From: Borrelia duttonii Ly
Lineage (GTDB): Bacteria; Spirochaetota; Spirochaetia; Borreliales; Borreliaceae
NCBI RefSeq assembly: GCF_000019685.1
Contig: NC_011256.1
Coordinates: 1-64,000, forward strand
Direction: 5' to 3'
Length of the DNA: 64,000 nt
Shown: piece after piece, positions 1-9,632 of the stretch
Layout: each line of letters starts with the position of its first letter
How positions within the stretch are numbered: the stretch's first letter is position 1
Made by a program: the position numbers and the translations under genes
The notes under the pieces: model-generated
Told to the model about the DNA's origin: nothing
Databases searched by the model: none
What the model saw: only the letters and a program-made list of their open reading frames with translations

Positions 1-301
1 GTTATTAGTATAAATTGACAACAACAACTAAACACTAAATAGAAATAGATAGACTACTACTAACGTAATAACCTACTCTATTTCATTATTATTAATATTT
101 TTTATTTTATTATTTTATTTTTTTTCAATAGCCTCTTCTAAAAGATCTCTTTTACTTTTTGAAAATTTTCTTCCAGTTTTGCAAAAGATTCTTCAGTATA
201 TTTATATGAATCTCTCATAATATTATGTACCATTTGTCGAGAATTGTATGTATACAAAACATAATTGTACAGCAAAAATCTTTATTTGCAAAATTAATTG
301 A
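1..301. other. AT-rich stretch without a recognised gene
   Basis: I see no convincing gene here. The minus strand has a short run that could read as the C-terminal end of a basic peptide near 124-200, but it has no start and no family resemblance. It may be the eroded end of the gene next downstream of the membrane protein at 302-1561. Confidence 0.4.
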
Positions 302-1561
302 TTATAAATTTGATATATTATCAATATTATTGACAAGTACCAATCTCTTTTTATCCTTCATAACTAAACCTCTATCCATTAGATCTAACAAATACCTCCT
401 TATTTGATAATGAGACACATTTGTATCTTGATTAATTTTAATTAAAGACTTTATAGTACGTCTATCAGGTTCTAAATTAGATGCAATAAACTTAAGTGAT
501 TTATCAACAATATCGTTTGCAGATATTTCTTTAGCCTCTAAACTAGAAATTTGTTGACCATAATTTTGAACCTTTTGATTCACACTATTCTTACTACTAC
601 AACTGCTACACTTAATACCATCATCATATAAAAATAATAATTTTCTTTCACAAAATTTATGATAAGAATTTTGTATTATACAAAAAACCATTACTAAAAA
701 TATATCTAAACAAATAGACAACAACAATAACAAATAAACAAAAATTATATTCGGATAATCATTTTTATTAATAACAACAGATGTGCCATTCAACACATTG
801 ACTGCCTTAATTTTATTATTATATGAATCTTTTGTTACAACAAGATCATCAAACTGAGATCCTAAATCATCCAAAGACTTCAAATATTCATTCTTTTGTC
901 CAAATAAATCCTTATTCTCTCTTCTTGCATCTTCAATTTCTTTCATATAATCTTGCTTCATAGTTCTATATGTATAATCCAAACTCAAATGTTTATTTTT
1001 AGCAAATTCTATACGATCATTATTATTTTTGATCTTAATATCAATATTAGATATCTCATCTTTAAGTATTTTTTCTCTCTCAGAGAGTCGTTTGAGAATA
1101 TTTTTCTCTTTTGAACTCTGACTATTTTTAACGCTCAAAACAGCGTCCTTAATAGTATTTTCAAACATCAAGCTAAAAAAACTTTCAAAACTCATCCACG
1201 AACTCACAGACTGCGTTACAAGTCCTATGACTAATAATACAAGTATTGCTACTTTTTCCAAAAATACAAACACTGAAACTTGAACACGCTTTCTCAATAA
1301 GTACAAAAAATATAACAATATCGAAGATGGTACTAAAATAATTACCATTGTAAATGGTAATGTAAAATATAATTTATAATTACTACCAATATCATAGCCT
1401 AAAATTCCTCTATGAGAATGCAACACATTAAAGAAAAATAATAATAAAGCAAACATTATTAACCAAATATTGTAAACAATAAATTCAAAATTAAGTCTCC
1501 AACGATCCATAATACGAAATTCAACATCAATATTTCTTTTACTATTATTCTTACTTACCAT
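302..1561 (-). CDS. membrane protein with coiled coil and possible winged-helix C terminus
   Basis: I do not recognise the family. The 419-residue protein has hydrophobic segments at about residues 27-47, 67-88 and 97-116, then a long charged stretch (about 150-255) with heptad-like spacing, a fourth hydrophobic segment near 274-297, and a Cys-rich motif (CSSCSS, near 317). The last 70 residues read like a winged-helix fold, ending in LLDLMDRGLVMKDKKRLVLV. This suggests a membrane-anchored protein with a cytoplasmic nucleic-acid-binding tail, but that is inference. The start is supported by GGGAGG seven bases upstream of ATG. The promoter region holds the 22-bp tandem array, which begins 31 bp before the start codon. 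It lies at the end of the prophage-like block, so it could be an accessory gene. Confidence 0.7.
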   Translation of the reverse strand: MVSKNNSKRNIDVEFRIMDRWRLNFEFIVYNIWLIMFALLLFFFNVLHSHRGILGYDIGSNYKLYFTLPFTMVIILVPSSILLYFLYLLRKRVQVSVFVFLEKVAILVLLVIGLVTQSVSSWMSFESFFSLMFENTIKDAVLSVKNSQSSKEKNILKRLSEREKILKDEISNIDIKIKNNNDRIEFAKNKHLSLDYTYRTMKQDYMKEIEDARRENKDLFGQKNEYLKSLDDLGSQFDDLVVTKDSYNNKIKAVNVLNGTSVVINKNDYPNIIFVYLLLLLSICLDIFLVMVFCIIQNSYHKFCERKLLFLYDDGIKCSSCSSKNSVNQKVQNYGQQISSLEAKEISANDIVDKSLKFIASNLEPDRRTIKSLIKINQDTNVSHYQIRRYLLDLMDRGLVMKDKKRLVLVNNIDNISNL

Positions 1562-1591
1562 CCCAAACCTCCCATAATTATATTACTAAAT

Positions 1592-2135
1592 CATTATGAA
1601 TTAGTAAACTTATCATTATGAATTAGTAAACTTATCATTATGAATTAGTAAACTTATCGTTATGAATTAACAAACTTATCGTTATGAATTAACAAACTTA
1701 TCGTTATGAATTAACAAACTTATCGTTATGAATTAACAAACTTATCGTTATGAATTAACAAACTTATCGTTATGAATTAACAAACTTATCGTTATGAATT
1801 AACAAACTTATCGTTATGAATTAACAAACTTATCGTTATGAATTAACAAACTTATCGTTATGAATTAACAAACTTATCGTTATGAATTAACAAACTTATC
1901 GTTATGAATTAACAAACTTATCGTTATGAATTAACAAACTTATCGTTATGAATTAACAAACTTATCGTTATGAATTAACAAACTTATCGTTATGAATTAA
2001 CAAACTTATCGTTATGAATTAACAAACTTATCGTTATGAATTAACAAACTTATCGTTATGAATTAACAAACTTATCGTTATGAATTAACAAACTTATCGT
2101 TATGAATTAACAAACTTATCGTTATGAATTAACAA
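1592..2135. repeat. 22-bp tandem repeat, 24 full units plus a partial one
   Basis: The unit CGTTATGAATTAACAAACTTAT recurs without spacers from 1658 to the partial last copy at 2120. The first three units (1592-1657) are a variant with CATT for CGTT and AGT for ACA. The unit length is not a multiple of three, so this is not coding. Each unit has a dyad (GTTA, five bases, TAAC), and 22 bp is about two helical turns, so equivalent sites would lie on one face of the DNA. It sits between a bdr gene's 3' end and the start of the 302-1561 gene. It could be an iteron or partition array, a regulator-binding array, or a slippage-prone spacer. Confidence 0.95.
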
Positions 2136-2175
2136 TGTTAAAAAAACAATGTACAATGCTAATTGTATTGTCTTT

Positions 2176-2895
2176 CTATGAAATTCCCAAATACTTCCCT
2201 AAAGTCACAAACATTTGGACCACAAAATATGAAACAGCAAGTGTAGCAATAACTGTCAAAGACGAAACCAATTGGCCCTTAAATCCTAACTTACTTTCAA
2301 TAAAAGTTAATCTAGAATTAATTTGCCCCACATCACTCTTAACAGCCTCTATCTTTTCATCTAGTTTATCCATTCTAGCATCTAGTTTATCCATTCTAGC
2401 ATCTAGTTTATCCATTCTAGCATCTAGTTTATCCATTCTAGCATTAAGTCTACTCTCAACTCCATCTATCTTTGCATTTAAATCATTCTTAACAGAATCT
2501 ATCTTTGCATCTAGTTTATCTATCTTTGCATTTAAATCATTCTTAACAGAATCTATCTTTGCATCTAGTTTATCTATCTTTGCATTTAAATCATTCTTAA
2601 CAGAATCTATCTTTGCATCTAGTTTATCTATCTTTGCATTTAAATCATTCTTAACAGAATCTATCTTATCACTTAAATCAATCTTAAGAATATTTATCTT
2701 ATCATCCAAATAATGAAAATTATCCATCATTCTATCTTGAAGAAGATCAAACTTCTCTTCAAGAACATAATAACTTATAATCTGACCATCAAATGGTATA
2801 TTATGATAATCTTTTTTAACTCTCTCAGATTTAATTGAACTCTTATTTATTGGATTATTATCAATTAATTGTTCCTTTGCTACAGCAACATCCAT
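2176..2895 (-). CDS. bdr: Bdr repeat protein with C-terminal membrane anchor
   Basis: This 239-residue protein has the Bdr layout: a charged N-terminal region (KDYHNIPFDGQIISYYVLEE), a long repeat region of KID motifs, and a hydrophobic C-terminal segment (about residues 212-232) for inner-membrane anchoring. The repeats are of two kinds: an 18-residue unit built on KIDSVKNDLNAKIDKLDA (54 bp in DNA, about three copies) and a 7-residue unit MDKLDAR (four copies). Bdr proteins are Borrelia-specific phosphorylatable membrane proteins of unclear function, commonly found on prophage plasmids. The N terminus differs from the other two bdr genes in this window and resembles the type on lp28-2. The open frame on the opposite strand is only its shadow. 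Confidence 0.88.
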   Translation of the reverse strand: MDVAVAKEQLIDNNPINKSSIKSERVKKDYHNIPFDGQIISYYVLEEKFDLLQDRMMDNFHYLDDKINILKIDLSDKIDSVKNDLNAKIDKLDAKIDSVKNDLNAKIDKLDAKIDSVKNDLNAKIDKLDAKIDSVKNDLNAKIDGVESRLNARMDKLDARMDKLDARMDKLDARMDKLDEKIEAVKSDVGQINSRLTFIESKLGFKGQLVSSLTVIATLAVSYFVVQMFVTLGKYLGIS

Positions 2896-2980
2896 ATCAA
2901 AATCAAACCTCTATTAATCCTTAACTATTTACATTCTAATTCTAATTAATTTTAACATAATAAGCTTGAATTACTAATAC

Positions 2981-3022
2981 AAAAAAGAATAAGACCAACA
3001 ACAAAAGTTATTGATCTTATTC
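2981..3022 (-). terminator. rho-independent terminator after the virion gene block
   Basis: On the minus strand GAATAAGATC pairs with GGTCTTATTC across a short loop and is followed by six T residues. It lies about 120 bases past the tape measure stop codon, so it probably ends the long minus-strand phage transcript and separates it from the bdr gene. Confidence 0.75.
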
Positions 3023-3144
3023 AAGGGTGTATTCATGGTAAAAATAATAAATTATATTACTATGAATACAATTAATATTATACATCTTTTTCCAAAAAAA
3101 TCAATAGATAAAATCGATTGTTGAAAAAATATTTTTCATTTTTT

Positions 3145-6100
3145 CTATTCCGCCATTCTAAAACCAATTGCATGCTCCTTCTCTTTCAACATTCGAACAA
3201 GTTTATTTGCATCTAAAACATCACCATTGAAATTATAATTGATAATTACGTGTCCCTTATTACTTCCGTCACTTTTTTGTATCCTATTAATTTCTTCTGC
3301 AATAATTCTTGCTTCAAAATTTCTCAAATTTTGATCAATTGGTGCTGGTGTTACTCTTACAAGCTCATTTTGTCCAAATTCACTAGTCATAAGCCCTAAA
3401 CCAGGCATAAACGTTGGCCTTGTCGTTGTGAACATAGCCCCACTGCGGGCAAGCTTTATTTCTTCTATAGATCCTGCTGATTTTACTTTTGACATTCTTC
3501 TTAATATTTCATCTAATAAATTTTGAGCATGACGCACATCATTGGCCTTGTTCCAATAAAATAAACTTGCCTTTACTTTTTCAACTTCTGCCTCTGCCTT
3601 AATTCGTTCTCCTTCTAAAACCTCAAGTTTACGTAAACGCTCCGATTCAAGCTTTTTAGAATCTTCTGCCTTAGTAACTGCTTCACTATGCTGTTGTCTT
3701 TTGAATTGATACTCACTTTCTACTTTTGAAATTCTCCTTTGAAATTCTTCACCTGATATCTGTCCCTTAGTCTGTGCCTGCTTCAAAAAAGCAATCTCCT
3801 TATTATACTGAGCATCAAGCTCATTCAGCTTCTCTTTTCGCATCTCAATTTCACGATCAAATACTTTCTCAAGATTAAGAAGTTTTACTTCACTTTGTTT
3901 AGCTAATTCTTTCAAATCCTCATCACGCTTTTTTTCAATCTTTTTGACTGCAACTTCTGCAAAACCTTGACAAAGTCCTTCGGCAAATTCAAAAACAGAT
4001 ACTATAGCGTCTCCAAAAGGCAAAGATGACACTGTATTTTTGAATGATTCAAACCATGATCTTATTAGAGTATCGAATAGCCTCTCTATATCAGATTCTA
4101 GATCAAGTATTATTTGTTTCCCTAAATCTTTATTGAAAACTTTCATTGACGCAGATAAAACCTTATTCAATATATCATGGAAATTCAAACTCAAACCTTT
4201 AGCCATCTCTTTGACTTGATCTGCAAGTTGAAGTAAAGTATTCCTGTTTGCCTCATTAAGCATTTTAAACTCTTTTTTATGTGATTCTACAAAATCACGA
4301 TACAGCTTATTAATCTTAACCTGCATCTCAGCAGTAGCTTTTTCTCTCTCTTTTAAAGGACGCATCAATACTTCAAACTGCATTGACATAACCTTTTCTT
4401 GTAAAGCTTTGTGCGCTTCTACAAAAGATCTATCATTTGCTGTTTTTTCAAATTCGTCTACTCCCTTTTTCAGGGCAGTCAACAACTGTTGATTAGAATC
4501 ATTCAGAGAATGAAAACTTGCTGAATAATTATTAACAAATTCCTGTTGCTTAAGATTTATAACATTAGCAAGTTCCTTCATTTTGCTCTCTTGTTGTTCA
4601 TACGGAAGCATCAAAACTTCTTGATTCAGTCTTGCTATTTCTGCTTGTAAGTCCTTATGTTCATTCACAAAATGATGATTAGATTGAGCAAACTCATTAA
4701 CCTGTTTCTCAATATTAGCAAGAGTTTGTTGATTTTGTTGAATCAAAATATCAAAATTTTTACCATACTTGGCAACAAATTCCTTATTTTTTGCATTTAC
4801 TACAGACTGTAAATCACGAGTAGCCTTTTCTTGTTCATGCAAAGGCTTGATGAATACTTCTCTTTGCATTTTGAAAATTTGTTGTTGCAAAGTCTCATAT
4901 TCTGCAATCATCTTCTTATTGAAATTATCTATTTTTCTTTTTTCGGCCTCTATCTTTCGTTTTTCTGAATTACTATGATCCTCCATCAAATCAGGAGCAG
5001 GCTCTGATGATGCAACTGTCTCTACAATCTTCTTATCTTTACCTTTAGCCATACTCAAGGCTTCATATAATGTATCCCAAACACTTTGTGACCATTTTTT
5101 CAAAGTTTGAAAAAGAGAGATAATCGGCTCAAACCCAGCCCTAAATTTTTCAACAAATTTTGTAGAAACATAGTTTGCAAGATCTTTGATTTGACAAAAA
5201 AAATCAACTACAGAATTCTTTACCTTTACAAAAAGGTCGACAACTGGTTGAATTGCAAACTTGAATCCTTCAACAAACTTGGTAGTAATATAACCTACAA
5301 ACTCTTTCATTTTACTTATGATATTCCCAATATGCCTCCAAAGAACAACTGTCAAATTCAATACAAATTTGTACCATTCAACTGTTTTACCACCAATATA
5401 CCCTACAAAATCTGTCAATTTCTTAGTAAAAGTAATTACAGAAGCAGTTGCTTTTGTTATGGGTACCAAAATTCCAATCATTAACCATTGTTTCGTCTTT
5501 TCAAAACCAATCATCAGAGGTTCAAATGCTTTTCCAAGCTCCAGAAACAATTTGTTACTTAGTTTAGAAGTTTGAAGCTGAGCTTCTGACAAATTCTTTG
5601 CTCCACGAGCAGTATTGCCGTAAAACTTACCACCTTCAGCTGTAGCCTTCCTAAGAGCACCGCTTAATTCATCAAAACCAACTCGACCTTTACTTGCCAA
5701 TTCTAATAATTCGTCGCTTGCTACTCCAGCTTCTTTTGCCAAAATATCCGTAATATCAACTCCAACACTACGAAGAGCTTCAAGATCTTCTACGGCAATC
5801 TTGTTACTAGCTTCTACTTTAGAATAGATCTCTGCCAACTTTGTAAGTCCTTCACTACTATTCCCCGCAGCCTCTCCAAACATACGCATACGTTGACTAA
5901 CTTCAGAAGCAGAAGCTCCGTAAGATAACATGGTTTGAGCAGCACTACTTATAGCTTCACTAGTAAATGTGGTTTGTTCCCCAAAAGCATTCATATCATC
6001 GGCTAAAGCTTTTCCAAGACTATCGTTATTTAGCATCTGTGAAAAGACGCCAACTTCATTGTTAAATGATTCTAAAGACTCCATAGCGCCTGTAAAAACA

Positions 6101-6534
6101 TTATTCACAGCATTGCCCGCCATTTGAAGAGCTTTAACAATTAATACTATAGGACCAATAGTATTTACCATTCTCTCTAAAGCGTCTGCTGCTGCATTTG
6201 CCATATTTTTTACATTGAACAAATTTTTACCAACACGTTTTAGAGTAGCCCCCACACTTTTGAAACTTTTGGTACTATTACTTCCAACAACTTTGACGGA
6301 TGAAGCAAGATTTTTGAAATTATCACCCATCCTGCGAGTATTCTCAATCAAAGCTTCACAAACCACATTAAAACCATCGCCGGTATTGATCGCGGTCTCT
6401 AACCTTGACTTCAAATCTTCTAAGTTTTGAAATTCTTGTGACGCTATTTTTTGAAGTTGTTCAGATATATCATTCAACTTCATTTCATTGGTAGTAACAA
6501 TTGACAAAGGAATTATGATGTCATCAAGATTCAT
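3145..6534 (-). CDS. phage tail tape measure protein
   Basis: This 1129-residue protein has the N-terminal core of TP901-type tape measure proteins: residues around 165-330 include FSQMLNNDSLGKALADDM, FGEQTTFTSEAISSAAQ, the ASASEVSQRMRMFGEAAG stretch and the VEDLEALRSVGVDITDIL region, which are family hallmarks. Hydrophobic stretches near 125-150 and 340-380 are followed by four or five related blocks of about 90 residues (each with a LQ..IFKMQ..V.M.PL.E.E.AT core) and a long coiled coil (about 880-1010). Such proteins set tail length and help pass DNA through the host membrane. The gene overlaps the upstream 71-residue ORF by four bases (ATGA), which implies translational coupling and fits a tail assembly chaperone or tape measure pair. 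It is the last gene of the virion block. Confidence 0.9.
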   Translation of the reverse strand: MNLDDIIIPLSIVTTNEMKLNDISEQLQKIASQEFQNLEDLKSRLETAINTGDGFNVVCEALIENTRRMGDNFKNLASSVKVVGSNSTKSFKSVGATLKRVGKNLFNVKNMANAAADALERMVNTIGPIVLIVKALQMAGNAVNNVFTGAMESLESFNNEVGVFSQMLNNDSLGKALADDMNAFGEQTTFTSEAISSAAQTMLSYGASASEVSQRMRMFGEAAGNSSEGLTKLAEIYSKVEASNKIAVEDLEALRSVGVDITDILAKEAGVASDELLELASKGRVGFDELSGALRKATAEGGKFYGNTARGAKNLSEAQLQTSKLSNKLFLELGKAFEPLMIGFEKTKQWLMIGILVPITKATASVITFTKKLTDFVGYIGGKTVEWYKFVLNLTVVLWRHIGNIISKMKEFVGYITTKFVEGFKFAIQPVVDLFVKVKNSVVDFFCQIKDLANYVSTKFVEKFRAGFEPIISLFQTLKKWSQSVWDTLYEALSMAKGKDKKIVETVASSEPAPDLMEDHSNSEKRKIEAEKRKIDNFNKKMIAEYETLQQQIFKMQREVFIKPLHEQEKATRDLQSVVNAKNKEFVAKYGKNFDILIQQNQQTLANIEKQVNEFAQSNHHFVNEHKDLQAEIARLNQEVLMLPYEQQESKMKELANVINLKQQEFVNNYSASFHSLNDSNQQLLTALKKGVDEFEKTANDRSFVEAHKALQEKVMSMQFEVLMRPLKEREKATAEMQVKINKLYRDFVESHKKEFKMLNEANRNTLLQLADQVKEMAKGLSLNFHDILNKVLSASMKVFNKDLGKQIILDLESDIERLFDTLIRSWFESFKNTVSSLPFGDAIVSVFEFAEGLCQGFAEVAVKKIEKKRDEDLKELAKQSEVKLLNLEKVFDREIEMRKEKLNELDAQYNKEIAFLKQAQTKGQISGEEFQRRISKVESEYQFKRQQHSEAVTKAEDSKKLESERLRKLEVLEGERIKAEAEVEKVKASLFYWNKANDVRHAQNLLDEILRRMSKVKSAGSIEEIKLARSGAMFTTTRPTFMPGLGLMTSEFGQNELVRVTPAPIDQNLRNFEARIIAEEINRIQKSDGSNKGHVIINYNFNGDVLDANKLVRMLKEKEHAIGFRMAE

Positions 6535-6746
6535 TTACTTATACTCTCATTTTCAAGTTTTTTGATATTAAGTTCCTCCATAAACCCATAATTGATACCT
6601 TCAAGTATCACAAATGCATCTTCATTAGCAGATTTTGCTTTTTCAGCAGCAGTACCACTCTTATTAACCACATCTCCTTGTTTTCGAAGATAATCTGGAA
6701 TATACGGCAACTCAATACGACCTGACAAATTAACATTCACTAACAT
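6531..6746 (-). CDS. small protein before tape measure, possible tail assembly chaperone
   Basis: A 71-residue acidic protein with no family that I can recognise. It begins MLVNVNLSGRIELPYIPDYL. It sits between the tail-tube-like genes and the tape measure gene and overlaps the latter by four bases, the usual place for a tail assembly chaperone. I see no obvious slippery site leading to a longer product. The function is inferred from position only. Confidence 0.55.
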   Translation of the reverse strand: MLVNVNLSGRIELPYIPDYLRKQGDVVNKSGTAAEKAKSANEDAFVILEGINYGFMEELNIKKLENESISK

Positions 6747-6768
6747 AAAAATATAACCTCCTCTCTAA

Positions 6769-7593
6769 TCAAACTTCAAAAAATTTTGCACCAGCAATAT
6801 AATCATAAGAAAGTGAAACTAATGGCTTTGAAAGTGTTAATTGATATTTTTGATCGATCTTTTGATTCGACAAATCCTGACTTGGATTGAATGTTGCAAT
6901 TTGTCCTTCGCCAACCATGAATTTAGTTCTCTGATCTTCACTTTGTCCTTGACTTACAAAAAGTACAAAAAACTCGTAATTACGTGGTAACATTTGTTTA
7001 CCAATATCATATTTGCCATTATCATTCGTCTTCTTTCTAACATCCCGATTCGTAAAATGAGAATTCTCTATGTAAGTCTCAAGCAACTCATCCTTATTCT
7101 CAGAAGTCTCACGAAGAGAATATCCTGAAAACTCAACTGTTTGTTCTGGAATTTTCCCAATAGCCGAAATTGAACCGCATACTGTCTTCAATGTCTCAGT
7201 AGCTTTAGTTGAACTGATCGAATATGAATAACCAATACAATAAGTTCTGAAAAGTAAGACTTCGATCTCATCATTATCGCCAAAACAGTCTTTCAACGAA
7301 TTGTAAATGGCATCGTGATAGTAGAAAATACTACCTTGTTTCAAATCCAAAGTTCCAAGCTTAGAATTTGCACCTACAGTTTTTACCCTAAAAACACATT
7401 CTTTGATTGATTTCCACTTAGTAGGTTTAGTCATCGAAAGAGGTAAGTTTTTTACAACAAGATCCTTTGGCGAAACTCCGTCACCAGCAGTGGTATCCTT
7501 TATTTCTGTCCCTGTAAAGCACCACTTGAATTTAGGTATATTAACAGATACCAAAACAAGCCCTAAGGGCATTTTCAATTTTTGTTCAGCCAT
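6769..7593 (-). CDS. probable major tail protein, copy 2
   Basis: This 274-residue protein is a close relative of the next upstream gene (7586-8434). Both share the start KMPLGLVLVSVNIPKFKW, the stretch CFTGTEIKDTTAGDGVSPKDL and the end SYDYIAGAKFFE. Position directly before the tape measure gene, size and tandem duplication fit a tail tube or other repeating tail protein; no motif proves this. Its start codon overlaps the end of the upstream copy, and GGAGGAG lies upstream. Two divergent tail-tube genes in one phage can give alternative or mixed tubes. Confidence 0.6.
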   Translation of the reverse strand: MAEQKLKMPLGLVLVSVNIPKFKWCFTGTEIKDTTAGDGVSPKDLVVKNLPLSMTKPTKWKSIKECVFRVKTVGANSKLGTLDLKQGSIFYYHDAIYNSLKDCFGDNDEIEVLLFRTYCIGYSYSISSTKATETLKTVCGSISAIGKIPEQTVEFSGYSLRETSENKDELLETYIENSHFTNRDVRKKTNDNGKYDIGKQMLPRNYEFFVLFVSQGQSEDQRTKFMVGEGQIATFNPSQDLSNQKIDQKYQLTLSKPLVSLSYDYIAGAKFFEV

Positions 7594-8434
7594 TTATATA
7601 TATCTCCTCCTTTTCAAGCTCAAAAAATTTTGCACCAGCAATATAATCATAAGACACTGAAACTAATGGCTTTGAAGGCATTAATTGATATTTTCGCTCA
7701 ACCACTCGATTTGAAAAATCTTGACTTGAATCAAACATTGTAATTCGTCCTTCGCCCACCATGAATTTAATGCCCTTATCTTCACTTTGTATTTGATCTA
7801 CAAAAAGGGCAAAAAACTCATAATTACGTGGTAACATTGGCTTACCAAAAATATACCTACCATCATTCGTCCTACTAACATGCTGCCTTATGAAATAAGA
7901 ATGCTCCATATAAGTCTCAAACGACTCATCATCCTTATCCTTAGACTGCAGACCAAAAGAATATCCTGAAAACTCAACTGTTTGTTCTGAAATATTTCCA
8001 ACAGACAAAATTGAACCACATAATGTCTGTAATATGCCAGTAGATTTAGTTGAACTGATCGAATATCCATTACACATGAAATAAGTTTGAAAAAGTAAGA
8101 CTTCGATCTCATCATTATCACCAAAATAGTCTTTCAACGAATCATACATAGAATTGTGATAGTAGAAAATACTACCTTGTTTCAAATCCAAAGTTCCAAG
8201 CTTAGAATTTGCACTGACAGTTTTCACCCTAAAAACACATTCTTTGATTGATCTCCACTTAGTAGGTTTAGTCATCGAAAGAGGTAAGTCTTTTACAACA
8301 AGATCCTTTGGCGAAACTCCGTCAACAGCAGTGGTATCCTTTACCTCTGTCCCCGTAAAACACCATTTGAATTTAGGTATATCAACTGATACCAAAACAA
8401 GCCCTAAGGACATTTTCAATTCTTTTTCACACAT
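7586..8434 (-). CDS. probable major tail protein, copy 1
   Basis: Tandem paralogue of the 6769-7593 protein, 282 residues, alike over the full length but with many substitutions in the middle (about residues 95-185) and with a C-terminal extension (LEKEEIYING) encoded over the next gene's ribosome binding site. AAGGAG precedes the ATG by seven bases. Role as a tail tube protein rests on position between the terminator-like protein and the tape measure gene. Confidence 0.6.
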   Translation of the reverse strand: MCEKELKMSLGLVLVSVDIPKFKWCFTGTEVKDTTAVDGVSPKDLVVKDLPLSMTKPTKWRSIKECVFRVKTVSANSKLGTLDLKQGSIFYYHNSMYDSLKDYFGDNDEIEVLLFQTYFMCNGYSISSTKSTGILQTLCGSILSVGNISEQTVEFSGYSFGLQSKDKDDESFETYMEHSYFIRQHVSRTNDGRYIFGKPMLPRNYEFFALFVDQIQSEDKGIKFMVGEGRITMFDSSQDFSNRVVERKYQLMPSKPLVSVSYDYIAGAKFFELEKEEIYING

Positions 8435-8884
8435 TTAATTTCTCCTTTTTGCAGCACACGATAAACCCAAATCACCGCTGTTAATCCTAATACCAAGAGT
8501 GCTCCTTATGATAGTTACCATCTGAGTATCTTTGTCATCGTCCTCTAAAATTTGTGAATCATCAATAGAAAACGATTGGAGAGAATAATTTACAACTAAA
8601 AAGTTCACTATCAAAGTTGCAATCTCAAGACCAATAGTTGGTTTATGCTCTGTACACTCTGTATACACCAAAAAATCAAGACTTATAGCGAACGAATAAC
8701 TTTGACACCTAAGTACAACCTCACCTAAGCCTTTCAATGCAAAAACTACAACTGGAAGTTTCAAGGTCGTACAAGTAGGGATCTCAGACTTGTAGTAAAT
8801 TTGAGTTGTTGCAAACTTATTGTCAAACAAATAATTATTCAAATCTTTCTTCAATGTATGCAAAAATTTTTCAATAAATTTCAT
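8435..8884 (-). CDS. probable tail terminator or head-tail joining protein
   Basis: A 149-residue protein beginning MKFIEKFLHTLKKDLNNYLF. The pattern of a short N-terminal helix, then an alternating beta-strand core (LPVVVFALKGLGEVVLRCQS), fits small tail completion proteins, and the order (connector, gp10-like, this gene, tail tube) matches siphophage maps. It overlaps the 3' end of the upstream frameshifted gene by four bases. Assignment by position; no diagnostic motif. Confidence 0.5.
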   Translation of the reverse strand: MKFIEKFLHTLKKDLNNYLFDNKFATTQIYYKSEIPTCTTLKLPVVVFALKGLGEVVLRCQSYSFAISLDFLVYTECTEHKPTIGLEIATLIVNFLVVNYSLQSFSIDDSQILEDDDKDTQMVTIIRSTLGIRINSGDLGLSCAAKRRN

Positions 8885-9212
8885 TTAAGTAAATCCTTTG
8901 TTTTAGGAATAAGATCTTTCTTGATCCAATCTGTATATTGTTTTTTAGGTCCTCTATTTTTGATTTTCAGCCATATAGGAACAGCTGAATCAACAAGTCC
9001 CTTATGAGAAGCCCATATTCTAATCCTAGATAAGCTAAGATTAGAATATGAACTGTATGCATCCCCTGAATCTAACCTTCTAGACAAAGGAGAATTTACT
9101 TTAATCGCAATATTGAGACCTTTAGAAGTTTTATTCTAATTCCTATAAAACTTTTTGCTTTATCAAAAATGGACTTACTAATCTTAGACTTTATGTCATT
9201 AACGTTAATCAC
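8881..9212 (-). pseudogene. gp10-like head-tail connector gene with one-base frameshift
   Basis: A GTG start at 9212 with AGGAGG six bases upstream opens a frame (INVNDIKSKISKSIFDKAKS) that stops after 38 codons. From about 9135 a shifted frame continues in good style (NKTSKGLNIAIKVNSPLSRR, then LDSGDAYSSYSNLSLSR) to the stop at 8881. The two parts total 332 bases, one short of a whole number of codons, so a single base is missing near the A-rich tract at 9131-9140. The length and the LDSGDAYSS motif suggest an HK97 gp10-like connector. It could be a true inactivating mutation, programmed slippage or a sequencing error in a homopolymer. Confidence 0.6.
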
Positions 9213-9232
9213 AAATAACCTCCTAAACTTAC

Positions 9233-9601
9233 TTAACCAATGTTCAAAAAAGTACTCTGATCAACTCTAGCAAAAAGAGAATCAATCTGATCAATCAACT
9301 TTTTGAATTTGCAATCTTTTTGATTAGCCGACTTAAAACATTTAGCATGAAATACGTCAGTATACACTGCCTCTAGCAACATAAATAACCAATTACTATA
9401 AGCATCACTTTCTATATGATAGAGACCCAGAATTGATTTTGTATACCTCAAACACTCTAAAAGCTCTGGCCTAAGACTCAATGGTATATCTATACGACCA
9501 TCATCTTTCACACACATCATACGTAAATATTCTACAGAAGTCATACTGATCCACTGATTAAGCAAAATATCGTTATCACTAATATCAACATCTTGATTCA
9601 T
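9233..9601 (-). CDS. probable head-tail connector protein
   Basis: A 122-residue mostly helical protein located between the capsid genes and the gp10-like gene, where phages encode the gp6-like head completion protein. It has SMTSVEYLRMMCVKDDGRID and a helical C-terminal half. No motif proves the assignment. Confidence 0.5.
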   Translation of the reverse strand: MNQDVDISDNDILLNQWISMTSVEYLRMMCVKDDGRIDIPLSLRPELLECLRYTKSILGLYHIESDAYSNWLFMLLEAVYTDVFHAKCFKSANQKDCKFKKLIDQIDSLFARVDQSTFLNIG

Positions 9602-9632
9602 ATATTAGTCAATCTTTCGATAAGCCAAATAA

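Noticed and set aside
1592-2135. Possible CRISPR array
   Set aside because: The 22-bp units are directly adjacent with no spacers, and no cas genes are present.
2135-2713. Plus-strand open frame of 192 codons rich in Ser and Leu
   Set aside because: It is the opposite strand of the bdr KID repeats; it has no ribosome site and the minus frame is a clear family member.
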